DNA of 64,000 nucleotides, from positions 186,001 to 250,000 of the forward strand of contig JAWKKV010000002.1 in the NCBI GenBank assembly GCA_041393015.1, written 5' to 3'. Shown here one piece after another: positions 1 through 8,755 of this stretch. The position numbers were made by a program, and so were the translations under genes. The notes beneath the pieces were generated by a model. The model did not search any database, was not told where the DNA came from, and was given only the letters and a program-made list of their open reading frames with translations. How positions within the stretch are numbered: position 1 is the stretch's first letter; every line of letters begins with the position of its first letter. This DNA comes from JAGQYH01 sp041393015 (GTDB lineage: Bacteria; Bacteroidota; Bacteroidia; Chitinophagales; JADIYW01).

Positions 1-279
1 AAGCGCATCTAACTCGTTAAAAACAATATCAATGTTGTCTGTTCCAATTCCGGTAGAAACAACCGTAATTCTCTGACCTTTAAAGAGTCCTGTCTGTGTA
101 AAAAATTCTCGATTCCTTTTACTTACTTCAACAGAATCAAAATGTTTAGTAATGGCTTCTACTCGCTCAGGGTCTCCAACTGTTATAATGGTGGGAGCAA
201 CTTCTTCCGGTCTTAATTTTAAGTGGTAAATACTGCCATCTGGATTTAATATTAATTCTGATTCGGGAATGACACGCAT
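1..279 (-). CDS. Nucleoside (uridine-type) phosphorylase, C-terminus cut by window edge
   Basis: This is the N-terminal 93 codons of a gene that runs out of the window at base 1. The translation contains PESELILNPDGSIYHLKL, then ITVGDPERV and VSTGIGTDNIDIV, which are the phosphate-binding GDPxRV loop and the STGIG(T/S)DN core of the uridine phosphorylase/PNP-UDP family. These enzymes cleave nucleosides with phosphate in cytosolic pyrimidine salvage. I chose the ATG at 279 because family members begin just before the PESELI segment; the frame stays open up to a stop next to a TTG at 360, but that extension is Asn-rich and looks non-coding. Family assignment is firm; substrate (uridine versus another nucleoside) is inferred. 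Confidence 0.85.
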   Translation of the reverse strand, partial: MRVIPESELILNPDGSIYHLKLRPEEVAPTIITVGDPERVEAITKHFDSVEVSKRNREFFTQTGLFKGQRITVVSTGIGTDNIDIVFNELDAL

Positions 280-623
280 GATATTATCTTTGTTTCCGCC
301 AACATACAAAATATTGTCTAATTGATTGGTTTTATAAAGAGAGTTGTTGTTATTATTCAACTAAATAAGCTTATAACCAGAACTAATTAATCCTGGATAC
401 TTAGATACTTTCTTAATGGATCAACTAGTCTATTTTAGAATTTAGATGTTTGATGATGACATTTATCTTTTTAAAATATCGATTGCGCCAAGGCGCATCA
501 TGATAAAAAAGATTTACCTTTCGAACGAGAAAATAGCTCAACAGATAGTATTGTATCAAAAACATTTAAAGTTATTTATCCGTGTATATGTGGTTTAAAA
601 AAATAAAACAATTACAATTATAA
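280..623. other. Intergenic region between divergent phosphorylase and recQ genes, with one palindrome
   Basis: No gene is seen in these 344 bases. They contain a perfect 14-base inverted repeat, TGCGCC-AA-GGCGCA, at 484-497. A box TACCTTTC at 515-522, one mismatch from the Bacteroidota -7 element TAnnTTTG, could serve recQ. Because the flanking genes diverge, promoters for both should lie here, and the palindrome could be an operator or a relic hairpin. Confidence 0.5.
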
Positions 624-2531
624 TTGACATCATCTATTCAAATATTAAAACAGTATTGGGGGTATTCCGCCTTTAGATCCCCACAAGATGCTATTATTGA
701 AAGCATCACTTCTGGTAAAGATACTTTAGTGGTATTGCCAACCGGAGGGGGAAAGTCTATTTGTTATCAGGTGCCAGCAATGATGCAAGAAGGGATTTGT
801 ATTGTGGTCAGTCCATTGATTGCACTAATGAAAGACCAAGTGGAACGCTTACAAAAGCAAGGCATTAAAGCACAAGCAATTTTCTCTGGTTTAACGGCTC
901 ATGAAATTGATATTGCTTTAGATAATGCTGCTTACAGCGATATAAAAATGTTGTATGTGTCGCCGGAGCGATTGGAGACTGAAATCTTTAGAACACGCGT
1001 CCAGAAGATGAATGTCAATCTAATTGCAGTGGATGAAGCACATTGTGTTTCTCAATGGGGTTACGATTTTAGACCTTCTTATCTAAAAATAGCAGGATTA
1101 AGAGAATTACTGCCTAATGTTCCGCTAATTGCTTTAACTGCTTCTGCCACCTTAAAAGTTAGGGAAGATATTGCAGAGCAGTTGCAAATGAAGGATGTTC
1201 AAACCTTTACGAAATCATTTGCTCGAAATAATATCTCTTTTGTTACACGAAAAGTAGAAAACAAAGCAGCAAAGTTGCTGGAGGTGATGTCAAAATTGGG
1301 AGGATGCGGCATCGTGTATGTTAGAAGTAGGAAAAAAACCAAGCAGATAGCTGATTTCCTCAATGAAAATAAATACAAATCCACCTTTTACCATGCAGGA
1401 TTAACACCTGAAATTAGAAGTGAACGCCAAGAAGCTTGGATGAAAGGAGAGACGCCTATCATTGTTTGTACCAATGCTTTTGGAATGGGGATTGACAAAC
1501 CTAATGTTCGATTTGTAATCCATTGGGATGTTCCGGAATCGCTAGAGGCTTATTATCAAGAAGCTGGCAGAGCCGGTAGAGATGGGAAAATGTCTTACGC
1601 AGTATTGTTGTTCAATAAAGCCAACATTACTCGATTGCAAAATGGAGCGGAGCAAAAGTTTCCCGACATTGCTACAATAAAGGGAATCTATAATGCTATT
1701 TGTAATCATTTGAAAGTGGCAGTGCACAATGGGTTTATGATGACATATGATTTTGATGTCATGAAATTTGTCCAGCTTTTTAAGCTAAGTATTTTAACGA
1801 CGCATAACGTAATTGCCATTTTAGAACAAGAAGGTTATTGGGTAACGAGCCAGAGCATTCACTTGCCTAGTCGCTTGGTCTTTACCATGGATAAAAAGAA
1901 TATCTATAAGTTTCAGGTAGAGAATGAAAAATATGATAAGCCTATTCAACTGTTGCTAAGAACTTATGGTGGCATATTGGACCATTACACGGTTATTAGT
2001 GAGCAGTATATGGCCGATAGGTTAAAAATAAAGGTTGAGATGCTTATTCAAACACTCAAGAAATTAAAAGAAAAAGGCGTGGTTAATTACGTTCCTTATA
2101 AGAACAATCCAAGTTTAACTTTTTTAAAGAACCGAGTGCCTGATAAATCTTTGGTATTAGATAGAGATTTTTGGATCGCTCGAAAAAAGTTGTTTGAAGA
2201 GAAGGCTAATGCTATGGCTGATTATTGCTTAGCGGAAGATGAATGTAAGCAAATCATCATAGCTAAATATTTTGGGGAAGAAAATGGAATTCCTTGTGGC
2301 AAATGCAATGTTTGTATTGAAAGCAAAGCCAAAAAAATGGCATCTGCCGAATTTGAGCGCATCCGACAATTGATATTAGATAAATTAGAAAAGGAAGCTT
2401 CTTTAAAACTGTCTAATTTGTTAAAAGACATCAACTTCCACGAAAAGCAAAACTACCTGAAAACACTACGGCAAATGCTAGATGAAGAAGAGATAAGAAT
2501 GGGAGAAGGGCAGACGATTTTGATATTTTAA
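624..2531 (+). CDS. recQ: ATP-dependent DNA helicase RecQ
   Basis: RecQ is a 3'-5' superfamily 2 helicase acting in recombination and replication-fork repair. Visible motifs are motif I PTGGGKS (residues 39-45), DEAHCVSQWG (from 137, motif II plus the RecQ aromatic-rich loop), LTASAT (motif III), and YYQEAGRAGRDG (motif VI). A cysteine cluster (C near residue 533, C540, then PCGKCNVC) is the RecQ zinc module. At 635 residues it lacks an obvious C-terminal HRDC domain; the tail looks like a short winged-helix. The start is a TTG directly after an in-frame TAA, and no ATG lies before the helicase core, so TTG is the only reasonable choice. Its last 4 bases overlap the convergent MazG-like gene. 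Confidence 0.95.
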   Translation: MTSSIQILKQYWGYSAFRSPQDAIIESITSGKDTLVVLPTGGGKSICYQVPAMMQEGICIVVSPLIALMKDQVERLQKQGIKAQAIFSGLTAHEIDIALDNAAYSDIKMLYVSPERLETEIFRTRVQKMNVNLIAVDEAHCVSQWGYDFRPSYLKIAGLRELLPNVPLIALTASATLKVREDIAEQLQMKDVQTFTKSFARNNISFVTRKVENKAAKLLEVMSKLGGCGIVYVRSRKKTKQIADFLNENKYKSTFYHAGLTPEIRSERQEAWMKGETPIIVCTNAFGMGIDKPNVRFVIHWDVPESLEAYYQEAGRAGRDGKMSYAVLLFNKANITRLQNGAEQKFPDIATIKGIYNAICNHLKVAVHNGFMMTYDFDVMKFVQLFKLSILTTHNVIAILEQEGYWVTSQSIHLPSRLVFTMDKKNIYKFQVENEKYDKPIQLLLRTYGGILDHYTVISEQYMADRLKIKVEMLIQTLKKLKEKGVVNYVPYKNNPSLTFLKNRVPDKSLVLDRDFWIARKKLFEEKANAMADYCLAEDECKQIIIAKYFGEENGIPCGKCNVCIESKAKKMASAEFERIRQLILDKLEKEASLKLSNLLKDINFHEKQNYLKTLRQMLDEEEIRMGEGQTILIF

Positions 2532-2845
2532 TTGTTTACATTAGGATATTTTTGTGCTACAATCTTCAACTTCTCTTGTGTCACTTCCATCAAATCTATA
2601 TCCATTTCACGGCAGAATTTGAGTAGATAAACAAATATATCAGCGACTTCAAAAGCTATTTCCTTTTTATCTTTTTCAGGGATGTGATCACCTCTATTAG
2701 TTAATGTATTATCCCATTGAAAATGCTCCAATAGTTCTGCAGCCTCTATAATAATTGACTTCGCCAGGTCTGACGGAGCTTGTTTTTGCCAATTCTTTTG
2801 TTTGTCTAGTTTTGAAATAGCAAATAGAAGTTCGTCGAGACTCAT
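2528..2845 (-). CDS. MazG-like nucleotide pyrophosphohydrolase
   Basis: This 105-residue all-alpha protein has the MazG/dCTPase (RS21-C6-like) signature: EAAELLEHFQW (about residues 34-44) followed by EVADIFVYLLKFC (about 65-77), whose acidic residues (ExxE and ExxD) bind Mg2+. Such enzymes hydrolyse non-canonical or excess nucleoside triphosphates to monophosphates and PPi, a house-cleaning role. The length matches single-domain family members. It is convergent with recQ, the stop codons overlapping by 4 bases. Precise nucleotide specificity cannot be read from sequence. Confidence 0.9.
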   Translation of the reverse strand: MSLDELLFAISKLDKQKNWQKQAPSDLAKSIIIEAAELLEHFQWDNTLTNRGDHIPEKDKKEIAFEVADIFVYLLKFCREMDIDLMEVTQEKLKIVAQKYPNVNN

Positions 2846-3019
2846 TTAATTATTTTTTGAAATAAAGAATCCAATATATTTCTTTTCATTTTGAAAAAAG
2901 TCTTATTCTCAATATAAATTAACTCAAAGGGTTATCATCCGTGGAAATCGTTTCCAATTCAAGATCAAATGATAATGGCAGTGATTTAAAAGTTATATGG
3001 AGTTATTCATTAATGAAAC

Positions 3020-3056
3020 TTGGAATCTGTGCCTGCTTGCAGAAGGCAAGTTCCAA
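3020..3056. other. Imperfect hairpin in the mazG-like/glycosyltransferase intergenic region
   Basis: Between 2846 and 3109 I see no convincing gene. The region holds an imperfect hairpin: TTGGAA (3020-3025) pairs with TTCCAA (3051-3056), with an inner GCCT/AGGC stem (3031-3034 with 3044-3047), followed by a run of A on the plus strand (a T run on the minus strand). It could be an old terminator or a structured leader of the downstream glycosyltransferase. Confidence 0.3.
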
Positions 3057-3109
3057 AAAAATCAAGTTAAACCATATAAACAAAATGATATGGAATATGC
3101 TTAGTAAAT

Positions 3110-4237
3110 TTGCAGCAAGCTTACGACCATTTGAAAAAAACTACACCTAAAATAATATTTACCGTTACCAATGATCTCAACTACGATCAACGGATGCAAC
3201 GAATTTGTAATAGTTTGCAAAATAATGGCTTTGAAGTGCTATTGGTTGGCAGAGAGCGAAAAAACTCCAAACCACTTAAAAAACAAGCTTTTCAGCAAAA
3301 GAGATTGAAATGTTGGTTTAATCGCAATTTTCTTTTCTATGCCGAATACAATATTCGATTGTGGTTCTTTTTGTTGTTTAACAAATACAGTGTGGTTTGT
3401 GGCATCGACTTAGATACTTTACCAGCCGCATACTTTTCCGCTTTAGTCAAATTTAAAAAATGTGTGTATGATGCCCACGAATACTTTCCTGAAATACCTG
3501 AATTACAAGGTAGAAGAGGCGTAAAGTTGTTTTGGACACGCATTGAACGTTTTCTTTTACCAAAAGTAGCAAGGATTTATACTGTCAGTCATGGCATAAA
3601 GGAGATTTTTGAAAAACGATATAAAAGAGAAGTTGAACTAATAAGAAACTTACCTCACCTTAAAGTCGTTTCTAAGCAGTCGTTTGAGCATGAATATATT
3701 ATTTATCAGGGAGCTTTAAATGTCGGGCGTGGATTAGAAACCTTGATTAGTATTATGCCACAAATCAATGCACAACTTTGGTTAGCTGGTGAAGGAGATT
3801 TATCTGATGAGTTAAGATCATTAGCTTCTAAAAATTTTAGCAAAGAAGACTCGAGTAAGATTAAATTTTTAGGTAAAATTGATCCTAAAGATCTAAAACA
3901 GATAACGGCGAATGCGGCATTGGGAATCAATTTGTTAGAACCGATGGGAGAAAGTTATTTCCATTCGTTAAGCAATAAGTTTTTTGATTATACGATGGCG
4001 GCAATTCCTCAAGTTTGTATTGATTTTCCTGAATATCAAAGATTGAATGAAGAACATGAAGTAGCGGTTTTAGTTGCTGATTTAGATCCTCAAAAATTAG
4101 TGTCATGTATCAATGATTTATTGCAGAATCATGCGCTTCGAGAGCCATTGATTGCCAATTGTAAAGTAGCTAGAACAGAATGGAATTGGGAACACGAAGA
4201 GAAACATCTAATTGAAATTTACAATCAACTTGTCTAA
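3110..4237 (+). CDS. GT4-like glycosyltransferase
   Basis: This is a GT-B fold glycosyltransferase that should move a sugar from an activated donor onto a glycan or lipid at the inner membrane. The N-terminal half opens with KIIFTVTNDLNYDQRM, typical of the acceptor-domain first strand, and contains DAHEYFPEIPEL. The C-terminal half has YQGALNVGRGLETLI, LAGEGDL and the donor-binding stretch NKFFDYTMAAIPQV. There is no ATG in frame; the start could be TTG at 3110 or, giving MKKTTPKII, TTG at 3131. It is followed by a second glycosyltransferase overlapping its end, so the two are probably co-transcribed. Donor and acceptor are unknown. Confidence 0.8.
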   Translation: MQQAYDHLKKTTPKIIFTVTNDLNYDQRMQRICNSLQNNGFEVLLVGRERKNSKPLKKQAFQQKRLKCWFNRNFLFYAEYNIRLWFFLLFNKYSVVCGIDLDTLPAAYFSALVKFKKCVYDAHEYFPEIPELQGRRGVKLFWTRIERFLLPKVARIYTVSHGIKEIFEKRYKREVELIRNLPHLKVVSKQSFEHEYIIYQGALNVGRGLETLISIMPQINAQLWLAGEGDLSDELRSLASKNFSKEDSSKIKFLGKIDPKDLKQITANAALGINLLEPMGESYFHSLSNKFFDYTMAAIPQVCIDFPEYQRLNEEHEVAVLVADLDPQKLVSCINDLLQNHALREPLIANCKVARTEWNWEHEEKHLIEIYNQLV

Positions 4238-5363
4238 TGTAAAACTGCATATCATCTCATTTGCGATACCGGATCCTCCAAATTATGGAGGCGTAATAGA
4301 TGTGTATTACAAAATCAAAGCTTTAGCTAATCAAGGAGTAAAAATTATGTTACACTGCTATCAATATGATGATAGGCAGCCCAGTGAAAAATTAGCAGAA
4401 ATATGTGAGGAAGTATACTATTATAAAAGGGAAATGTCGTGGAGAAAGGCAATCAGTACAACACCTTTTATAATGGCTTCTAGAAATAATAAAGAACTCG
4501 TTAACAGGCTTAAAGAAGATAATTATCCAATTTTATTTGAAGGAATGCATACGGCTGTCATTGCAGATCAGTTGAAAAATAACAATAGAGTATTGGCATT
4601 ACGTATGCATAATTTGGAATGGGATTATTATCGGCATTTAGCGAAGCAAGAAAGCAATATATTTAAGCGCGTCTTTTATAGTTTGGAAAGCAATAAGCTC
4701 AAACACAATCGTAGTGTATTACAAGAAATGAATAGCGTATTCACCATTTCGCCTAAGGAGCACTCAACTCTTTCTAAAACGTATAATAATTGTCAATATT
4801 TACCGGTGTTTCATGCCAATAATGAGGTGAAAATTAAATCTGGAAAAGGGAAATATATTTTGTATCATGGTAATTTAACCGTTGCAGAAAACAAGCATGC
4901 AGTAAATTTTATTGTAAGTGAATTGTATCAAAAACTGGCATTAGATATTCCCATTATCATAGCCGGCAAAATGGATCAAAAGGCAGCTGAAGCCATAGAA
5001 ACCATTAGATATGTAGAATTCAAACCTAATCCAACTTCTGAGGAAATGGATGATTTAGTCGCGAATGCACATATTCATTTATTGCCAACTTTTCAATCAA
5101 CAGGCATAAAGCTAAAATTGATTAATGCTTTGTATAATGGTAGATTTTGTGTTGCTAACACACCAATGGTTGCTGGAACTGGTTTGGAAGAGCTTTGTTT
5201 TGTAGCAGATACTCCTCAAGCAATGATTGATGAAATCAAAACGCTATGGCAGCAAGATTTTAGTGACGCTATGATTGAAAGTAGAAATCAAGTATTATCG
5301 AAAAGCTTTTCAAATGAAAAATCGGCTCACCAACTTATTCAATGGTTAAGCTCTCTTCCATAA
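4230..5363 (+). CDS. Glycosyltransferase, GT-B fold
   Basis: A second glycosyltransferase of about 377 residues: N-terminal HIISFAIPDPPNYGGVIDVY (glycine-rich loop of the acceptor domain), then ILYHGNLTVAENK and LLPTFQSTGIKLKLINAL, the donor-sugar-binding segment. I chose the TTG at 4230 (MSNVKLHIISF), overlapping the preceding stop by 8 bases; an in-frame TTG at 4212 would add six residues. With the preceding gene it forms a two-gene glycan unit. Its 3' end overlaps the convergent FtsE-type gene by 29 bases. The glycan made is not deducible; no polymerase, flippase or sugar-nucleotide genes are adjacent. Confidence 0.8.
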   Translation: MSNVKLHIISFAIPDPPNYGGVIDVYYKIKALANQGVKIMLHCYQYDDRQPSEKLAEICEEVYYYKREMSWRKAISTTPFIMASRNNKELVNRLKEDNYPILFEGMHTAVIADQLKNNNRVLALRMHNLEWDYYRHLAKQESNIFKRVFYSLESNKLKHNRSVLQEMNSVFTISPKEHSTLSKTYNNCQYLPVFHANNEVKIKSGKGKYILYHGNLTVAENKHAVNFIVSELYQKLALDIPIIIAGKMDQKAAEAIETIRYVEFKPNPTSEEMDDLVANAHIHLLPTFQSTGIKLKLINALYNGRFCVANTPMVAGTGLEELCFVADTPQAMIDEIKTLWQQDFSDAMIESRNQVLSKSFSNEKSAHQLIQWLSSLP

Positions 5364-6024
5364 CTACTTTGCCGCCCACACATTTAATTATCGTAGATGG
5401 AAATTTCTCCATGATAGAATAATCATGCGTAGCAATTAAAAAAGTAGTGCTCGTGGTTCTATTGATCTCAAATAGAAGTTTCATAATGTCATCTGAAGTG
5501 TCAGGATCTAAATTTCCTGTCGGCTCATCGGCTAAAACAATTTCTGGATGATTCAATAACGCCCTTGCAATCACCACTCTTTGTTGCTCACCACCGGATA
5601 ACTCATGTGGTTTTTTGAAATGCTTAGTATTGAGTTTTACTAAAGTCAATACTTCCTCAATTCTATTTTTAATCTTTTGTTCGTCTTTCCAACCGGTGGC
5701 TTTCAACACAAACTTTAAATTTTCATCTACTGTTCTATCGGTTAACAATTGGAAATCTTGAAATACAATACCCAATTTTCTTCTTAAATAAGGCAATTGT
5801 TTCAATGTCAAATTTTCTAATTCAAAATCAACCACTTTGCCTTTACCTGAGTTAAGCGCCAAGTCGCCATATAATATCTTTAATAAACTACTCTTACCAC
5901 TTCCTGTTTGACCAATCAAATAGATAAAATCGCCTTTTCTGATATCAATATTTACATTAGACAAAACCAATGTTTCTTGCTGATAAATATTTGCATTTTG
6001 TAATGAGACTAGAATATCTGACAC
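5335..6024 (-). CDS. ftsE: FtsE-like cell-division ABC ATPase
   Basis: An ABC ATPase of 229 residues with Walker A GQTGSGKSS (about residues 37-45), Q-loop VFQDFQLL, signature LSGGEQQRV and Walker B VLADEPTGNLD, followed by an H-loop ATHD. Size and the TVDENLKFVL segment resemble FtsE, which with the membrane protein FtsX controls peptidoglycan hydrolases at the septum. The start is a GTG (MSDILVS). No ftsX is adjacent, so a LolD/MacB-type ATPase is the alternative. It is convergent with, and overlaps by 29 bases, the glycosyltransferase gene. Confidence 0.8.
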   Translation of the reverse strand: MSDILVSLQNANIYQQETLVLSNVNIDIRKGDFIYLIGQTGSGKSSLLKILYGDLALNSGKGKVVDFELENLTLKQLPYLRRKLGIVFQDFQLLTDRTVDENLKFVLKATGWKDEQKIKNRIEEVLTLVKLNTKHFKKPHELSGGEQQRVVIARALLNHPEIVLADEPTGNLDPDTSDDIMKLLFEINRTTSTTFLIATHDYSIMEKFPSTIIKCVGGKVVMEESLTIE

Positions 6025-6247
6025 TTCGACTAATTTTTTTTGATGAAATTGAACACTAATATAGTAGTTGAACGTTATAGGGATATAAATTGATATTAAC
6101 AGACGGTGTAAACAGTAAAAAAATCAGAATTAGGATTATTCGTAAAATTGTAAAAAGAAAGAATTACTGTATATTCATTAGTATATAGTAATAGTTTTAT
6201 CAATGCTGCATAGGCAGTTTATTGTAAAATATAATATCTTTAGAAAC

Positions 6248-7060
6248 ATGAACCTTAAGCATACCTTAAAATATACAATTGGGCTATTAGCGCTTTTAAT
6301 TATAGGTTTTACCGCTTGTGAAGATGAGTTTATTAAAGTTGATAGCACTCAAAATGAGGCTTACTATCCTTTAATAGTAGGTAACTATGTTGTTTATCAA
6401 TTAGATTCTATTATTTACGATGATTTTGATGGCACCGATACAACTATAACACTATATGTAAGAGAGTTAGTTGAATCTAAATTTATTGATGCCGGAGGCA
6501 AAGAGGTGTATAGAATTGAAAGAGCTTATAAAAGAAATTTAGCCAATACATGGGGGTCTGCAGGTTATGATATTTGGTTTGCCAATTTTGATGGCAGTAA
6601 TGCAGAAAAGGTAGAAGAAAATCAGCGCTATATTAAGTTGGCCTTTCCATTGAGATTAGGAAAAGAATGGTTAGGTAACCAGCACATTAATACGCAGCCG
6701 ATTGACGACGGTGGAATTGATAGTATGATTCCTAATCCTTTGGTTTACTTAGATGGCTGGACATACGAGGTGACATCGCTTCATCAACCTTTAACGTTTA
6801 ACAACTTAAGTTTTGATTCTACAGTTACTATTGTACAACAACAATATGGAATACAAACGGATACTATTGGCGGACAAGAAATCTATGCGAAAAATGTTGG
6901 CTTAATTTATAAAGATCTTTGGGTATTATCTACACAATGTAACTCTTGTGATCCCAATGACATCGCCTGTAAATTAGAGTGTTTCAATTCGCCCTGGCTA
7001 GAAAAAGCAGAAGTTGGCTTTGTCCTAAAAATGCAAATTATTGATTATGGAACGCTCTAG
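6248..7060 (+). CDS. Lipoprotein of unknown function
   Basis: A 270-residue exported lipoprotein: a short basic N-terminus, hydrophobic stretch and lipobox IGFTAC (Cys at about residue 22), followed by acidic EDEF, compatible with outer-membrane sorting. The start is ATG 6248; an upstream in-frame ATG at 6203 would put 15 unneeded residues before the signal peptide. The mature part is mostly beta-rich with a cysteine cluster near the C-terminus (QCNSCDPNDIACKLEC), perhaps disulfide- or metal-linked. I do not recognise the family. The stop overlaps the start of the subtilase gene by 14 bases, so they are co-transcribed. Confidence 0.8.
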   Translation: MNLKHTLKYTIGLLALLIIGFTACEDEFIKVDSTQNEAYYPLIVGNYVVYQLDSIIYDDFDGTDTTITLYVRELVESKFIDAGGKEVYRIERAYKRNLANTWGSAGYDIWFANFDGSNAEKVEENQRYIKLAFPLRLGKEWLGNQHINTQPIDDGGIDSMIPNPLVYLDGWTYEVTSLHQPLTFNNLSFDSTVTIVQQQYGIQTDTIGGQEIYAKNVGLIYKDLWVLSTQCNSCDPNDIACKLECFNSPWLEKAEVGFVLKMQIIDYGTL

Positions 7061-8711
7061 AATAAAATATCTAGCGCTGTTTTGGTTGATTGTTTCATTT
7101 TCCTTTCCACTGTCGGCGCAAGATTCAGAATACAAATACGTAGTTTATTTTAAGGATAAAGTGGGGACGCCATTTTCATTAGAGCAACCTCAGGCTTTTA
7201 TGTCGGAGAAGGCATTAGCAAGAAGAACGAAATACAATATTCCTTTGGTAGAAAACGATTTGCCGGTTTCTCCAACATATGTTGCATTAATTGAAGAAAA
7301 GGGTTTTAGATTGCTATCAACAAGTAGATGGTTGAATGCTATATTGATTCAAACAGATGGACCATTAGACAAAGAAGTAATAGAAGCAGAACCTTATGTG
7401 AAAAAAGTAACATGGGTGTCTAAACAGATATTAGGCGGCAGAAATACAGTCTCCGTAGAATATAGTAATACACTTTTTTGGCAAGGTCATTACAATATAG
7501 ATTATGGTGTTACGGCTGGTCAAATTGATTTACTAAATGGTCAGTATTTACATAGTGAAGGCTGGCAAGGAAACAATATGGTAATCGGTGTTTTAGATGC
7601 AGGATTTTCTAATGTCCCCGTAATTGATGGTTTTAATTCTCTTTTTAGTGAATATAGATTATTAGGGACTAAAGATTTCGTTGGCTACGACGATGATGTT
7701 TATGAATCTTCCGGACATGGCACATCCGTTTTAAGCTTAATGGCTGGCGATATTGCTGGAGAATACTTAGGAACAGCACCTCAAGCGTCTTATATCTTAA
7801 TTAGAACAGAAGATTCTCGTTCAGAGCAATTGGTAGAGGAATTCAATTATGTTTTAGGTTTAGAATACGCCGATCAAATGGGCGTTGATGTCATCAATAC
7901 TTCATTGGGATATACTCGCTTTAATCATTTGGAGATGGATCATGCTCCAATAGAATTGAATGGCGATGAATTAATAGCCAGTCTAGGGGCCGATATTGGT
8001 GCCTCAAAAGGAATGTTGATTATAAACAGTGCCGGAAATTTAGGTGATGATGATTGGATGTATATCAGCATGCCATCTGATGGAGATAGTGTTTTAGCAG
8101 TTGGCTCCGTCAATAAATATGGACAGCGTTCAGGTTTTAGTGGAATTGGACATCCCAATTATCCTAACATAAAGCCAAACATAATGGCACAAGGTGAGGA
8201 GATTGCCGTTATTGATGCCAATGGTGAAATTTCTTATGGTGGAGGAACTTCTTATTCAGCACCATTAGTGGCAGGTTTGGCAGCGTGTTTATGGCAGGCT
8301 TTTCCTGAGAAAAACAATATGGAAATCATTAGCGCCATTGAAAGAAGCAGTTCTCAATTTTTTTCACCTGATAAATATATGGGACATGGAATTCCAGATT
8401 TTCAAGCTGCTTTTGCTTTATTGTATCAAGAAAAATTCAATATTGATAATGCTTTAAGTGGCATTAATGTTTTCCCTAATCCATTTACCAATAAGATAAG
8501 TCTTACCCTACCAGATGATTTAGATCAAGATATAATGATTTATTTGGTGAATGATATCGGACAGAATTTATATTCTGAAATGATTCCAGCAGGTGATAGA
8601 AAGACCGTAAATCTGTCATTTGATAATATCTCAGGTCTTAACAAAGGAATATATTTCCTACAAGTGAAAACATTTGATGAAGTTTTCATGTTTAAAATGA
8701 TTAAAGTATAA
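7047..8711 (+). CDS. Secreted S8 subtilisin-like serine protease with T9SS sorting domain
   Basis: A 554-residue secreted subtilase. It has a signal peptide ending near PLSAQ, an inhibitor-I9-like prodomain (YVVYFKDKVGTPF), then the catalytic triad Asp184 (VLDAGF), His224 (SGHGTS) and Ser402 (GGTSYSAP), with oxyanion Asn331 (NSAGN). The last 80 residues, starting VFPNPFTNKISLTL, form a type A T9SS sorting domain that directs export through the type IX system and surface attachment. The start is ATG 7047; a TTG two codons earlier is less likely. It probably forms an operon with the upstream lipoprotein and perhaps with the receptor downstream. Substrate unknown. Confidence 0.93.
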   Translation: MERSRIKYLALFWLIVSFSFPLSAQDSEYKYVVYFKDKVGTPFSLEQPQAFMSEKALARRTKYNIPLVENDLPVSPTYVALIEEKGFRLLSTSRWLNAILIQTDGPLDKEVIEAEPYVKKVTWVSKQILGGRNTVSVEYSNTLFWQGHYNIDYGVTAGQIDLLNGQYLHSEGWQGNNMVIGVLDAGFSNVPVIDGFNSLFSEYRLLGTKDFVGYDDDVYESSGHGTSVLSLMAGDIAGEYLGTAPQASYILIRTEDSRSEQLVEEFNYVLGLEYADQMGVDVINTSLGYTRFNHLEMDHAPIELNGDELIASLGADIGASKGMLIINSAGNLGDDDWMYISMPSDGDSVLAVGSVNKYGQRSGFSGIGHPNYPNIKPNIMAQGEEIAVIDANGEISYGGGTSYSAPLVAGLAACLWQAFPEKNNMEIISAIERSSSQFFSPDKYMGHGIPDFQAAFALLYQEKFNIDNALSGINVFPNPFTNKISLTLPDDLDQDIMIYLVNDIGQNLYSEMIPAGDRKTVNLSFDNISGLNKGIYFLQVKTFDEVFMFKMIKV

Positions 8712-8755
8712 TAGAAAAATACTTACTTCGTTTTTTTCTAAGATTTACAATACAT

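Noticed and set aside
2941..3150. 69-codon plus-strand ORF before the glycosyltransferase
   Set aside because: It overlaps the glycosyltransferase start in another frame, shows no domain or signal, and contains the hairpin; looks like chance.
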